Shown here: positions 17,972-24,762 of the stretch, one piece after another | Position numbering within the stretch: the first letter of the stretch is position 1 | Layout: every line of letters starts with the position of its first letter | Assembly: GCF_014764715.1 (NCBI RefSeq) | Contig: NZ_JACXXE010000013.1 | Coordinates: 1 to 61,636, forward strand | Length of the DNA: 61,636 bases | Source: Bacillus crepusculi | GTDB taxonomy: Bacteria; Bacillota; Bacilli; Bacillales; Bacillaceae | Direction of reading: 5' to 3' | Position numbers and translations under genes: made by a program | The notes under the pieces: generated by a model | What the model saw: the letters and a program-made list of their open reading frames with translations, nothing else | The model's database searches: none | Told to the model about the DNA's origin: nothing

Positions 17972-18217
17972 TTACTTACCGAAGATGTACTTTAATGCCT
18001 TTAAGGCAGTACGTATTTTCCGCCTGAAAGGTACGCTAGGTCCTGTGCCATAAACTACGTGGTTAGTGACATGAAACGCAATTTTAGTCGAATCATCCCG
18101 TCTCAACTCAAATACCGGATTATTTTTTGATAAAATTAGGTCGCCGTTTCCTTCGATCTTAACAATTCCGGACTCTCTCGTATCAATAATCACCTTCCGA
18201 ACCTCCTTCGAAATCAC
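17972..18217 (-). CDS. Hypothetical protein
   Basis: An 81-residue basic, beta-rich protein (MISKEVRKVIIDTRESGIVK) with a C-terminal helix (TALKALKYIFGK). The start follows AAGGAGGTTCGGAAGGTG; the GTG at the end of that string may be used instead. No family recognised. Confidence 0.55.
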   Translation of the reverse strand: MISKEVRKVIIDTRESGIVKIEGNGDLILSKNNPVFELRRDDSTKIAFHVTNHVVYGTGPSVPFRRKIRTALKALKYIFGK

Positions 18218-18308
18218 ACGAAATTAGCGCTTTACACCGTCTACCCTTACGAATACCCTAGTCGGCTACTAAAACGTCTAATTTCGTGCAGTTTACGTGT
18301 TAAAATCG

Positions 18309-18596
18309 TTATGCTAGTCCGTATCGTTCCCGCAATATTTTCATATCGGCGGATATTTCCGCTTTTAACGCGTCGATTGCCGCCGGTTCTGAGCCGTCCG
18401 TAAGCCGTAATTGCTTAAGCGTCTCAATTTTCGTTCTCAGCGCGCTGTTCGTGATCGCGGTCGGGTAGTGCGTACCGCAGACGATGCAGTCAAAGTACGT
18501 TTCGACGACGCCTTTACGTACGTCGCGTTCTTTTAATACGATGGCGGTCCGTTGTTTGCATGCGTCGCAGGTGACGAAGTTAGGTAGTGCGGTCAT
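18309..18596 (-). CDS. Small zinc-binding protein
   Basis: A 95-residue protein with two CxxC pairs, TCDACKQRT at about 9-14 and DCIVCGTHY at about 37-42, a treble-clef or ribbon type zinc site, followed by a helical C-terminus (LKAEISADMKILRERYG). Its ATG overlaps the stop of the upstream gene. Nucleic-acid binding or protein interaction are both possible. Confidence 0.65.
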   Translation of the reverse strand: MTALPNFVTCDACKQRTAIVLKERDVRKGVVETYFDCIVCGTHYPTAITNSALRTKIETLKQLRLTDGSEPAAIDALKAEISADMKILRERYGLA

Positions 18597-18880
18597 CGGC
18601 GATCACCTCGAATAGTCACCGTCTCGAAATAGAACACGCCTGGCTCATCCGGGCATAACGGAATCTCCTGCGGCTGTGTTTCCGCACTTTTCGCAATAAG
18701 TCGATAGTTACTCGTTCCCCAAGTAAGTCCGTTAGGGTCTACGAAAGTTTCCTGCTTAATTTCATAACCGTCTAATTGCGTTAAGTCTTCCGGCCGCTCA
18801 ACGCCTAAGAAGATGCGAACCATTTCGCTAGTTTCTCTCGTCAAGTATCTGTTTTCCATGATACGAATGCATCCGTCCAT
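18593..18880 (-). CDS. Hypothetical protein
   Basis: A 95-residue protein (MDGCIRIMENRYLTRETSEM), start ATG 18880 seven nt after GGAGG. M8 (MENRYLTRET) is an alternative. Beta-rich end (GVFYFETVTIRGDRR). First gene of the leftward unit that ends near 17276. No family recognised. Confidence 0.6.
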   Translation of the reverse strand: MDGCIRIMENRYLTRETSEMVRIFLGVERPEDLTQLDGYEIKQETFVDPNGLTWGTSNYRLIAKSAETQPQEIPLCPDEPGVFYFETVTIRGDRR

Positions 18881-19874
18881 TTGAACGCCTCCTCTTCGTT
18901 TAAATTAGCGTATTAACCCTCTAGCCCTTCCGAGAAACTTCGGATGATTAACATACGTCTACGTAGGGCCAGACGATTAACACCCCGAGTTTTAAAAATT
19001 GTGCGCAAGTTTTGTTTACTAGATTCCGCGTTTTCGTTTGGGGCGCTTGGGGGCGGGCGGCTTTCGTTTATTTTTTGCGATTATCATTGAATAACGCATT
19101 CATAACGTTGCATAACGAAAGTAACAAAAAGACTTTCTGTTACATTCGCGTTTAATACAAACGTTGGTGTGTCGCGGTTGGTAGCCGTTCGACCAACGCA
19201 ACTAAACGAATGAACTTTATGCATCGTACCAGCCCCGCCATGCCTCCATTCGTGCGGGCTACCTATGCCGGACGTCATGCATACGATCGTGCATAAACGG
19301 ATTGGCTTCGGCTTCCAACCCCCTGAGTTTTCGGAGACCTCGTCCTCCAGCGCCGTCTGCTTGGTTATGGACGTCTTCGCCTGTCTCTCTCCGTCACCCT
19401 ACCGTCCGCCTTCGTACTATATTATATACACCGCCTGTGCCTGCCGTTACATAGCGGCTCTAGGACGGTACCCTATTCGGCTTTCCAAACGACGCCCTCC
19501 CGTTAGTATGTTACGTTCATTTACGTCCTTCTATAACGTAAGACAGCATTTACGTAGTAAACGTAGGGTACATCTCCGCAACCTTTAACGCTATCCCTTC
19601 CGTATACATTTAAGTAATAGCGCCCTCGGCTCCGCCTCGTCCGCAAATAAAGACCCGCCGTCCTTCTATATATGTATTCTATTGCGTTATCTGCGGAACG
19701 TAGTGACGCTAGGTCTTTCCTAAGAATAAGACAACGTTAACGCCTAAAAACGGCTGTATCCCACGTGGCTCTAGGCGTCAAGGCGGTTTTGACGTGTTCT
19801 GTTTTCGCCACACTGAAAGGCCGTTTTGTTCTGTTTTCGCCACACTGAAACGACGGCTCCCCGTTTTTGGACGC
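18881..19874. other. About 1 kb without a convincing gene
   Basis: No frame here has a ribosome site and protein-like composition; the two longest frames (19084-19278 minus, 19265-19588 plus) are low-complexity in amino acids and overlap. It contains structured DNA: a near-perfect hairpin at about 19166-19200 (GTTGGT ... ACCAAC), the inverted pair TACCGTCC / GGACGGTA at about 19401-19470, a TTTACGTAGTAAA near-palindrome near 19550, and a GC-rich CGGCTCCGCC tract near 19630. The 24-bp direct repeat at 19795-19850 ends it. It could be an origin, a packaging or partition site, or an RNA gene; none is proven. Confidence 0.6.
19795..19850. repeat. 24-bp perfect direct repeat, two copies
   Basis: Copies at 19795-19818 and 19827-19850, both beginning TGTTCTG and ending CACACTGAAA, with an 8-bp spacer (32-bp period, about three DNA turns). 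Just before them is CGTCAA...TTGACG (19776-19794) and a CGCCTA / TAGGCG inverted pair. The period suggests binding of a dimeric protein on one DNA face. Confidence 0.9.
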
Positions 19875-19903
19875 AAAAAAAAGAGACGCTCGCCATGAAC
19901 GTC
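19875..19903 (-). terminator. Intrinsic terminator of the XRE repressor gene
   Basis: Minus-strand GACGTTC / GAGCGTC stem (7 bp, one G-T), loop ATGGC, then TCTTTTTTTT. It begins 2 bp after the repressor stop, so transcription does not run into the 1 kb gene-free stretch. Confidence 0.85.
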
Positions 19904-19904
19904 C

Positions 19905-20129
19905 CTACTTTTCGTCTGTGTTGTCCTCTATTTCGAATAGATCTTCGTACTTCCATCCGCCTGCTCTCATTAGGGCGACGACTTGCCAATCTTCGTGTCG
20001 ACCATTCAAATCGAACCGCGAGATAGAGCCCTGCGGAACGCCCGACGCCTCGGACAGCCGTGTTTGCGTCCAGCCATCCGCCTTCATTAATTCCTTCAGA
20101 CGCGGCCTTACGTTTATGCGCTTGCCCAT
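19905..20129 (-). CDS. XRE-family repressor (Cro/CI-like)
   Basis: A 74-residue DNA-binding protein. Start ATG 20129 (MGKRINVRPRLKEL) is 8 nt after GGAGG; a longer frame reading upstream has no ribosome site. Helix-turn-helix at about 22-42: QTRLSEASGVPQGSISRFD. It has no dimerisation or cleavage domain, so it is like Cro or a minimal CI. It sits divergent to the 20248 cassette with operators in both promoters, indicating autorepression and control of the cassette; a third copy of the site is at the small recombinase promoter. Confidence 0.85.
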   Translation of the reverse strand: MGKRINVRPRLKELMKADGWTQTRLSEASGVPQGSISRFDLNGRHEDWQVVALMRAGGWKYEDLFEIEDNTDEK

Positions 20130-20157
20130 CCGCATCACCTCCGTATTTATATAAGTA

Positions 20158-20221
20158 ATTATACGATATCGAATATTATTTCGCAATATTCGTTGACATA
20201 CGATATACGATATCGTATAAT
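20158..20221. promoter_or_regulatory. Divergent sigma-A promoters with shared operators
   Basis: Rightward promoter: TTGACA (20193-20198), 17 bp, TATAAT (20216-20221), a perfect consensus. Leftward promoter: TTGCGA (plus 20181-20186), 17 bp, TATAAT (plus 20158-20163). Each -10 box is joined to the palindromic core CGATATCG (20164-20171 and 20208-20215); the right one extends to the 14-bp palindrome ATACGATATCGTAT (20205-20218). A half site precedes it (ATACGATAT, 20198-20206). Binding of the XRE protein here would block both RNA polymerases. Confidence 0.88.
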
Positions 20222-20247
20222 TAAGGTACAGAAAGGAGGTGCACGAA

Positions 20248-20394
20248 TTGATTGAACTGGCTACTAAGATATCCGTCTTGCTTGCGTCGTGGTTGGCGAT
20301 CATCAAAACCGCAATGGAAATCACGGCTATGAAGAAACGGCGGAAAGCAAAGAAAAAGCGACGGTCTCCCTCCAAGAAGAAACGTCGCAAGTAA
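20248..20394 (+). CDS. 48-residue membrane-anchored polybasic peptide
   Basis: Starts at TTG 20248, 6 nt after AAAGGAGGTG, first gene behind the perfect repressed promoter. The N-terminus is MIELATKISVLLASWLAIIK, a possible membrane helix. Its tail is KKRRKAKKKRRSPSKKKRRK, 16 basic residues of 20. This layout could place a polycation at the inner membrane face, or bind DNA or RNA. A type I-like toxin, a nucleoid-type protein, or a modulator of superinfection are possible; I recognise no family. Confidence 0.7.
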   Translation: MIELATKISVLLASWLAIIKTAMEITAMKKRRKAKKKRRSPSKKKRRK

Positions 20395-20437
20395 ACGGAC
20401 GGGGCGATAAGCCCCGGTTCAATCAATTATACCACAC

Positions 20438-20596
20438 ATGCGCAAAATTAATACGCTTGATACGTTGCTCATTATCGTCCTGGTCGCTTGGATCGCATTC
20501 ACGGATTACGCTAAATGGCAGCCGATTGACTGCGCAGCCGTCGCAACTTTAATTATTTTCGGCTTTACGGTCGCTGTAAAATCGCTTATGAAATAA
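20438..20596 (+). CDS. Small two-helix membrane protein
   Basis: A 52-residue frame (MRKINTLDTLLIIVLVAWIA) with two hydrophobic segments (8-20 and 33-47) and a short basic end (VKSLMK). No clear ribosome site precedes it; translation may depend on the upstream gene 44 bp away. A GGGGC / GCCCC hairpin lies in the gap (20401-20415). Phage membrane peptides at this place often act in immunity, but no function can be assigned. Confidence 0.5.
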   Translation: MRKINTLDTLLIIVLVAWIAFTDYAKWQPIDCAAVATLIIFGFTVAVKSLMK

Positions 20597-20682
20597 GACG
20601 TCGAGCAGCCGTCCCTACCTAGACTATTACGACGCAATTAAGACGGCGCTGACGTACTAAAATCGTGGAGGAATCGTTAAAT

Positions 20683-20799
20683 ATGATCGAGTATAATTGC
20701 CCGGACTGTTCATTCGCCCGGCTAGACGTAGAAATCGAACCAGCCGCTAAGTGCCCGAACTGCGGTGGCCTTCTAAACATCGAGGAGGAGATCGCCTAA
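20683..20799 (+). CDS. 38-residue zinc-ribbon protein
   Basis: MIEYNCPDCSFARLDVEIE then CPNCGGLLN: two CPxC knuckles at residues 6-9 and 24-27, so a complete small zinc ribbon. RBS GGAGG 11 nt upstream. Its stop overlaps the next ATG (TAATG). Part of the repressor-controlled rightward cassette. Confidence 0.7.
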   Translation: MIEYNCPDCSFARLDVEIEPAAKCPNCGGLLNIEEEIA

Positions 20800-20984
20800 T
20801 GGACGTAAAACTGACAGCTTTAGACGGCACTCATACGACAGCCGATCCGCTACAAAGAGCCGCCGAACTATTTATAAGAGAACGCGACGATGCGCCTGCT
20901 GGCTTTGACTTCGGCTTTAGACTCGCCTTAATCGCGTTCGGATACGATATAAACCTAAAAACCCTCGAAGGAGATGACGTATAA
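20799..20984 (+). CDS. Hypothetical acidic protein
   Basis: A 61-residue protein (MDVKLTALDGTHTTADPLQR), start coupled by TAATG to the zinc-ribbon gene, with GAGGAGAT 4 nt upstream. An upstream frame opening at 20751 lies inside the zinc-ribbon gene and is not the real start. Helical middle (LFIRERDDAPAGFDFGFRLA). Unknown function. Confidence 0.65.
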   Translation: MDVKLTALDGTHTTADPLQRAAELFIRERDDAPAGFDFGFRLALIAFGYDINLKTLEGDDV

Positions 20985-21367
20985 TGAAACGTTTTATTAC
21001 GATAACAATCGCGGTGGTATTAATGACGCTCGGCCTGACAACGCCCGCCAATGCGGCATCTATAACGGTAAAGGTTGACGCGCCATACTACACGCCTAAT
21101 GCGACGTCAGTGGACGTAGTAGCAATGAAAAGCAGTGGAAGCCGCGTTTACTACACGATGACACTACAGCAGAAGTACACCGACGGATGGAAGTCGAAGC
21201 AATCGCAGAGCGGCGAGTTCGTTAAAAGCACGCCAGTCAAACGCTTCTATACCGCGTCTATGACGAACGGCCAATACCGAATCAAATTAACGGCTTATAG
21301 CAGCGCGACCAAGACGAAAAAGATCGGCACTTACTATTCGAAAGACTTCGCAGTAACGAGATGGTAG
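20984..21367 (+). CDS. Secreted protein, possible lysogenic conversion factor
   Basis: A 127-residue protein with a clear signal peptide: MKRFITITIAVVLMTLGLTT, cleavage predicted after PANA (residues 21-24). The mature part is a 100-residue beta-rich domain (TVKVDAPYYTPNATSVDVVA, then NGQYRIKLTAYSSATKTKK), like an Ig/CalX-type fold. It is in the repressor-linked cassette and its ATG overlaps the previous stop, so it may be expressed from the prophage or early. A surface role (receptor masking, superinfection exclusion, host trait) is inferred only. Confidence 0.75.
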   Translation: MKRFITITIAVVLMTLGLTTPANAASITVKVDAPYYTPNATSVDVVAMKSSGSRVYYTMTLQQKYTDGWKSKQSQSGEFVKSTPVKRFYTASMTNGQYRIKLTAYSSATKTKKIGTYYSKDFAVTRW

Positions 21368-21395
21368 GCGCCTAAAATACGAGGAGGACGACGAT

Positions 21396-21527
21396 ATGAA
21401 ATTCCGCAGATTCTTGTACGGATGGGCTAGGTTTTTGGGAGACGTAAACGCAGTTAAGAAAAACGACGTAGGCGGTCGGATCATGCGACGCAGCGTCGGA
21501 AGGGCATTCGGAAGATTGTTTAAATAA
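21396..21527 (+). CDS. Small basic amphipathic protein
   Basis: A 43-residue protein (MKFRRFLYGWARFLGDVNAV) with RBS GAGGAGG 8 nt upstream. Two basic helices with a Gly hinge (DVGGRIMRRSVGRAFGRLFK). Similar short proteins occur in Bacillus chromosomes and plasmids as uncharacterised genes. Membrane-surface or nucleic-acid binding are possible. Confidence 0.65.
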   Translation: MKFRRFLYGWARFLGDVNAVKKNDVGGRIMRRSVGRAFGRLFK

Positions 21528-21570
21528 GCGCATAGATACGTTATAATACGAAGGTTGTGAGGTGAAAGAC

Positions 21571-21747
21571 GTGAATAGACCGCAGCCAGGCGATTATGAC
21601 GTATCTGTCGTTTATGATATTCGCGATATGCCCGACGTTAAGAGCGGACGGTGTGATAATTGCGATACATCGAAGTTTAACAGTTCGATCAAAGGCGGAG
21701 TTTTCCTCCGTAAGTGTTCAAAGTGCGGCATGACTAAACGAATATAG
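21571..21747 (+). CDS. Zinc-ribbon protein
   Basis: A 58-residue protein starting at GTG 21571 (MNRPQPGDYDVSVVYDI), 6 nt after GAGGTG; an upstream GTG at 21562 overlaps that site. CDNCDTSKF and CSKCGMTKR give a four-Cys zinc ribbon. Last gene of the rightward cassette, followed by a terminator. Confidence 0.7.
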   Translation: MNRPQPGDYDVSVVYDIRDMPDVKSGRCDNCDTSKFNSSIKGGVFLRKCSKCGMTKRI

Positions 21748-21759
21748 CGCAAAAATAAA

Positions 21760-21783
21760 GACGCCCTCAAAGGCGTCCTTTTT
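21760..21783 (+). terminator. Intrinsic terminator (probably two-way)
   Basis: GACGCC / GGCGTC stem, loop CTCAAA, then CTTTTT; the other side has AAAAATAAA. It separates the rightward cassette from the convergent leftward gene ending at 21791. Confidence 0.85.
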
Positions 21784-21790
21784 CGTTTAT

Positions 21791-22630
21791 TTAGCGCGAC
21801 TTCTTGGCATGATCATCGAATAGTTTTCGCACGGCCACCGTCCATTCCGTTTTAAAGCCTTCGGGCTGGCGGAACAATAAATCCGGATGTACTAAGTATC
21901 GTACCTCGTTGCGTGTTCCGGTGACTAAAACGGCGCCAACGCCTTGTAGCCGCCCCATTATTTTCGAGACCGTCGAAGCGTCGTGTCCGATTATCTCAGA
22001 GAGCGTCTCGCGTCCGATATAGTCAATATCCGCCTTTTCCGCGTTTGGATCGGCGCAAAGGTAATATTCGCTATAATGAAAGAACGGGATGATCTTATAA
22101 AGCATGCCGATTTCATTTAGACGCAGATTAGCAATGGTCTGACGTGCCTTAACCGTATATACTTTCGTAAATACTTCGCTTTTGATGCGACCACCCATCG
22201 TATGAAAACGGCTGCTGACGTAAATGCCGTCGTCTTTCAGCTCGATCAAGCCGAGTTCTGCCAAGCGACCGACCAGCACATTAGCATTCGAGCGGCTACG
22301 GTCAAGCAAGCGTGCTATGTCCGACTTATTCATCGGGTCTCCTGCCGCTCCTTTGACGAGCTTGCCGTCGCTTTTGATACGTAGCTGAAGCATGATTTTA
22401 ACCATTGCGCCTGCTTCCGTAAGTGATAGGTCGCGAATAATAGCGCTGAGTGTGTCGTTATAAGATACGATGTAATTTCGTCCATGATGGAACCGTTTCT
22501 TCGTCACTAAGGTCGCTCGCAGGCGTGCCTTTTCGAGTTCTTCCGGTGTTCTAATGACGGCTTTTATGGCGTCCGGCACAAATACGCCGAGCTCTCCGTC
22601 CTCATTTACTACGCGATCATACCTCATCAT
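21791..22630 (-). CDS. Replication-type winged-helix protein
   Basis: A 279-residue protein (MMRYDRVVNEDGELGVFVPD). Two predicted winged-helix units: MNKSDIARLLDRSRSNANVL at about 100-120 and ETLSEIIGHDASTVSKIMGR at about 215-235. The combination of central aromatic segments and repeated HTHs resembles RepA-like plasmid or phage initiators and MarR-type regulators. It may bind an origin or regulate the leftward block. The 24-bp repeat 2 kb away is a candidate target. Confidence 0.6.
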   Translation of the reverse strand: MMRYDRVVNEDGELGVFVPDAIKAVIRTPEELEKARLRATLVTKKRFHHGRNYIVSYNDTLSAIIRDLSLTEAGAMVKIMLQLRIKSDGKLVKGAAGDPMNKSDIARLLDRSRSNANVLVGRLAELGLIELKDDGIYVSSRFHTMGGRIKSEVFTKVYTVKARQTIANLRLNEIGMLYKIIPFFHYSEYYLCADPNAEKADIDYIGRETLSEIIGHDASTVSKIMGRLQGVGAVLVTGTRNEVRYLVHPDLLFRQPEGFKTEWTVAVRKLFDDHAKKSR

Positions 22631-22657
22631 ACCGCCCTCTTTCGTATTTATCGCAAA

Positions 22658-22682
22658 ACAAAAGACGCCTATTGAGCGTCTG
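22658..22682 (-). terminator. Intrinsic terminator
   Basis: Minus-strand AGACGC / GCGTCT stem, loop TCAATAG, then TTTTGTTTT, overlapping the stop of the 22669 gene and placed before the winged-helix gene. Confidence 0.75.
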
Positions 22683-23157
22683 ACCTTACCGTTTTGATGC
22701 CGGTTTCTATATTTACGGTGAATTGTCCACCAGACTTCCCGTTGACGAAATCATTGTATCTTTTGCGAGCCGTCCTATTACGCGCTTTTGCGTGACGGTC
22801 CGTGAATAGATTATCGTAAGGCGACCGTGTGCGTCGTTTAGGTACGCCGTAATTGATGCCGGCGATGTCGTATTCTTCGGCCATCTTGTCGGATGCTTCG
22901 CCTGTCTTGCGTGTCTTTTCCATACGCTCGGACATGATCGGGTATTCTTCGGCCGTCATTTTATTGCGGCGCGTATCCGATAGTTCTTCGTACAGGATTA
23001 AGTCGGAAAGACGTTCCAGTGCGTTTGATGGCGGTAAGCCGTCGTATTTCGCGAGTAAATCGTTAATTGCTACGACACGTGCCTCGCGCTCTAAGGCGCC
23101 TGCTTTTGTACGTTCGTATAGTTCCGTAATGGCTTCGTGCAATTCTTCCTTCGTCAA
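22669..23157 (-). CDS. Hypothetical charged protein
   Basis: A 162-residue protein (MTKEELHEAITELYERTKAG), helical in residues 1-95 and basic in 105-140 (VPKRRTRSPYDNLFTDRHAK). RBS GGAGGACGCCTAATTG. No family recognised; the position after a sigma-like regulator and two small genes suggests a late or packaging-related unit. Confidence 0.6.
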   Translation of the reverse strand: MTKEELHEAITELYERTKAGALEREARVVAINDLLAKYDGLPPSNALERLSDLILYEELSDTRRNKMTAEEYPIMSERMEKTRKTGEASDKMAEEYDIAGINYGVPKRRTRSPYDNLFTDRHAKARNRTARKRYNDFVNGKSGGQFTVNIETGIKTVRSDAQ

Positions 23158-23170
23158 TTAGGCGTCCTCC

Positions 23171-23413
23171 CTACCATAAAACTAATTCGCTTTTAATATC
23201 ATTTATTGATTCGCGATTAAGTCCGTGTATTATAAGCATGATAATAATTATCGACCAGGATAACGGATGAGCAGCGCGTATTTTAATACCGTATCGATTC
23301 ATTCGCCCATACGTATAGTAGCTCTTACAGAGCTTCACACATCCTAAACAGTAAATAATCTTAGTAATCAGGGGCGCGGTCTTAAAGAATTCCCGTCTCG
23401 TTTCGTGCCTCAT
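23171..23413 (-). CDS. Small membrane protein
   Basis: An 80-residue protein starting at ATG 23413 (MRHETRREFFKTAPLITKII), 7 nt after GGAGG. One hydrophobic helix near the end (WSIIIIMLIIHGL) and an earlier shorter one (IIYCLGCVKLC). Its ATG overlaps the stop of the upstream gene (ATGA). Confidence 0.55.
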   Translation of the reverse strand: MRHETRREFFKTAPLITKIIYCLGCVKLCKSYYTYGRMNRYGIKIRAAHPLSWSIIIIMLIIHGLNRESINDIKSELVLW

Positions 23414-23553
23414 TCCGAACCCTCCTCCGTGTATGCGTTTAGTAAAATTGATAATACTCTCGGCGAAATTCGCGGATGGTTCATGGTGTCGTAGCACCAT
23501 CGTACATAATCTCGTAATTGCTCGATCTCTTCATTCGTTAATTCGTCCGTCAT
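23410..23553 (-). CDS. Short hypothetical protein
   Basis: A 47-residue acidic helical protein from ATG 23553 (MTDELTNEEIEQLRDYVRWC) with AAAGGGGCGG upstream. The ATG shares a base with the stop of the sigma-like gene, so the three genes 23936-23171 are tightly coupled. Confidence 0.55.
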   Translation of the reverse strand: MTDELTNEEIEQLRDYVRWCYDTMNHPRISPRVLSILLNAYTEEGSE

Positions 23554-23936
23554 CAAACCGCCCCTTTCGTCCTTCCATACCCTTCGCCGTGCGACGCCCA
23601 ATAATAGTAGATATCACCTATCTTCGTAATAGCCGTTTCCAAATGTTCGCGAAAAGTTATTCGAGATATTCCAAGCGCCGCACCCGCCTGTGTTTGCGAT
23701 AGGTCATCGAAATAGACCAGACGCAGTGCCTCGTACTGCTTTCCGGTCAGCGACGCCAATTCGATGGCACGGTTCAGGTCGATCAAGATATCGCAAGCAG
23801 CCATGTCGCCCAAGAAGCGGCGCTGTCTTAGAGTTGTATAATCGGCAAGAAGCGCCTTGATGCCGTCGGGTCCGTCAAGCTTATATTGCGTTTCATATCG
23901 TAAATGCTGGTCGGGCTTGTTCGTCGATGCACCCAT
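23553..23936 (-). CDS. Sigma-70 region 4-like transcription regulator
   Basis: A 127-residue protein from ATG 23936 (MGASTNKPDQHLRYETQYKL), whose start overlaps the stop of the methylase-like gene. The C-terminal half has the region 4 pattern: LTGKQYEALRLVYFDDLSQ then QAGAALGISRITFREHLETA. This is like ArpU-type or sigma-like late regulators of Gram-positive phages. It may activate late genes; its targets are unknown. Confidence 0.7.
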   Translation of the reverse strand: MGASTNKPDQHLRYETQYKLDGPDGIKALLADYTTLRQRRFLGDMAACDILIDLNRAIELASLTGKQYEALRLVYFDDLSQTQAGAALGISRITFREHLETAITKIGDIYYYWASHGEGYGRTKGAV

Positions 23937-24685
23937 TAAGACACCTCTCCGTCTATTCCACATAGTAAATGAAGGAACTTAGTTTCGGCACTAACTGCAC
24001 CGTACTCCGTTGGGTTTATTACATGGGCGGGAATCTCTTCCGATTCGATGAGATTATCGTAAGGAATTAAGTCATCGTCCCAAGTCACATCTAACTCATC
24101 CGCGGTGAAATCAGTATACGGAAGTACATTAAGTGATGAGAAATGCATAAAGTCGTCATGATCGTTTTGAATAAAAAAAGCACCTTTACTTTTCCTAGTC
24201 AAGACGTCACAATGCACGACAACGGCATTCATTCCTCGAAATAATAAATTAAACAATAGGAAAGGTATTGCACGATCGCTCATTTCCTCGCAATGATAGA
24301 AATACCACGAAGGCTTGTAATCAAACGGTGAGTGCTTAATACGATCAGACTGCCATTTTGCGATTGTAAGGCCTCCCGTACCTGCACACCCATCGTAACT
24401 GGAAGTAGATTCAAGGCCGTCATCGGTAACTCTCGCTAAAAGATCGGTCACACTACGCGGAGTAAAATCTTGTTTCTTAGTTTTTCTATCCGCGTGCTCA
24501 TCCTGAAAGTATTCGTGAAATACATCCTTCTCAGTACAGTTAAGTACCGGATCAGCTACGAATTGTTTAAAAACGTCCTCACGACGCTCCCGATCGAACA
24601 AAATTTCCATGATTTTTGATGGCGCTTTATATGAATCGTCTATCCCGAAGATACGATTAATTTTTTCCGTTACTGATTCGCCCAA
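23936..24685 (-). CDS. N6-adenine methylase-like protein, catalytic motif altered
   Basis: A 249-residue protein starting at TTG 24685 (MGESVTEKINRIFGIDDSYK), after AGGAGGCGGTAAGA. KQDFTPRSVTDLLARVTDD and DGCAGTGGLTIAKW match the HsdM/N6-methylase S-adenosylmethionine-binding region (motif I). The expected catalytic NPPY/F is absent: after HCDVLTRKSKGAFFIQN comes DHDDFMHFSS. It may therefore bind cofactor or DNA without methylating, perhaps in anti-restriction. Phages of lactobacilli and bacilli carry similar short methylase-like genes, some with such losses. Confidence 0.7.
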   Translation of the reverse strand: MGESVTEKINRIFGIDDSYKAPSKIMEILFDRERREDVFKQFVADPVLNCTEKDVFHEYFQDEHADRKTKKQDFTPRSVTDLLARVTDDGLESTSSYDGCAGTGGLTIAKWQSDRIKHSPFDYKPSWYFYHCEEMSDRAIPFLLFNLLFRGMNAVVVHCDVLTRKSKGAFFIQNDHDDFMHFSSLNVLPYTDFTADELDVTWDDDLIPYDNLIESEEIPAHVINPTEYGAVSAETKFLHLLCGIDGEVS

Positions 24686-24711
24686 TCTTACCGCCTCCTT
24701 CGTTTGCTTCC

Positions 24712-24742
24712 CGTCTATAAATCGTCTATAATCGTCTTATAA
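24712..24742. repeat. Three tandem CGTCTATAA-like repeats
   Basis: CGTCTATAA at 24712, ATCGTCTATAA at 24721 and ATCGTCTTATAA at 24731, one DNA turn apart, in the divergent gap between the methylase-like gene and the AbrB-like gene. Likely overlapping -10 elements and a regulator binding array. Confidence 0.7.
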
Positions 24743-24762
24743 AATAAGCGAGGTGTGTCCGT

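Noticed and set aside
19084..19588. Two reading frames (19084-19278 minus, 19265-19588 plus) in the gene-free stretch
   Set aside because: No ribosome site, unusual amino acid make-up (Arg/Ser/Thr/Cys-rich), mutual overlap; treated as chance frames.
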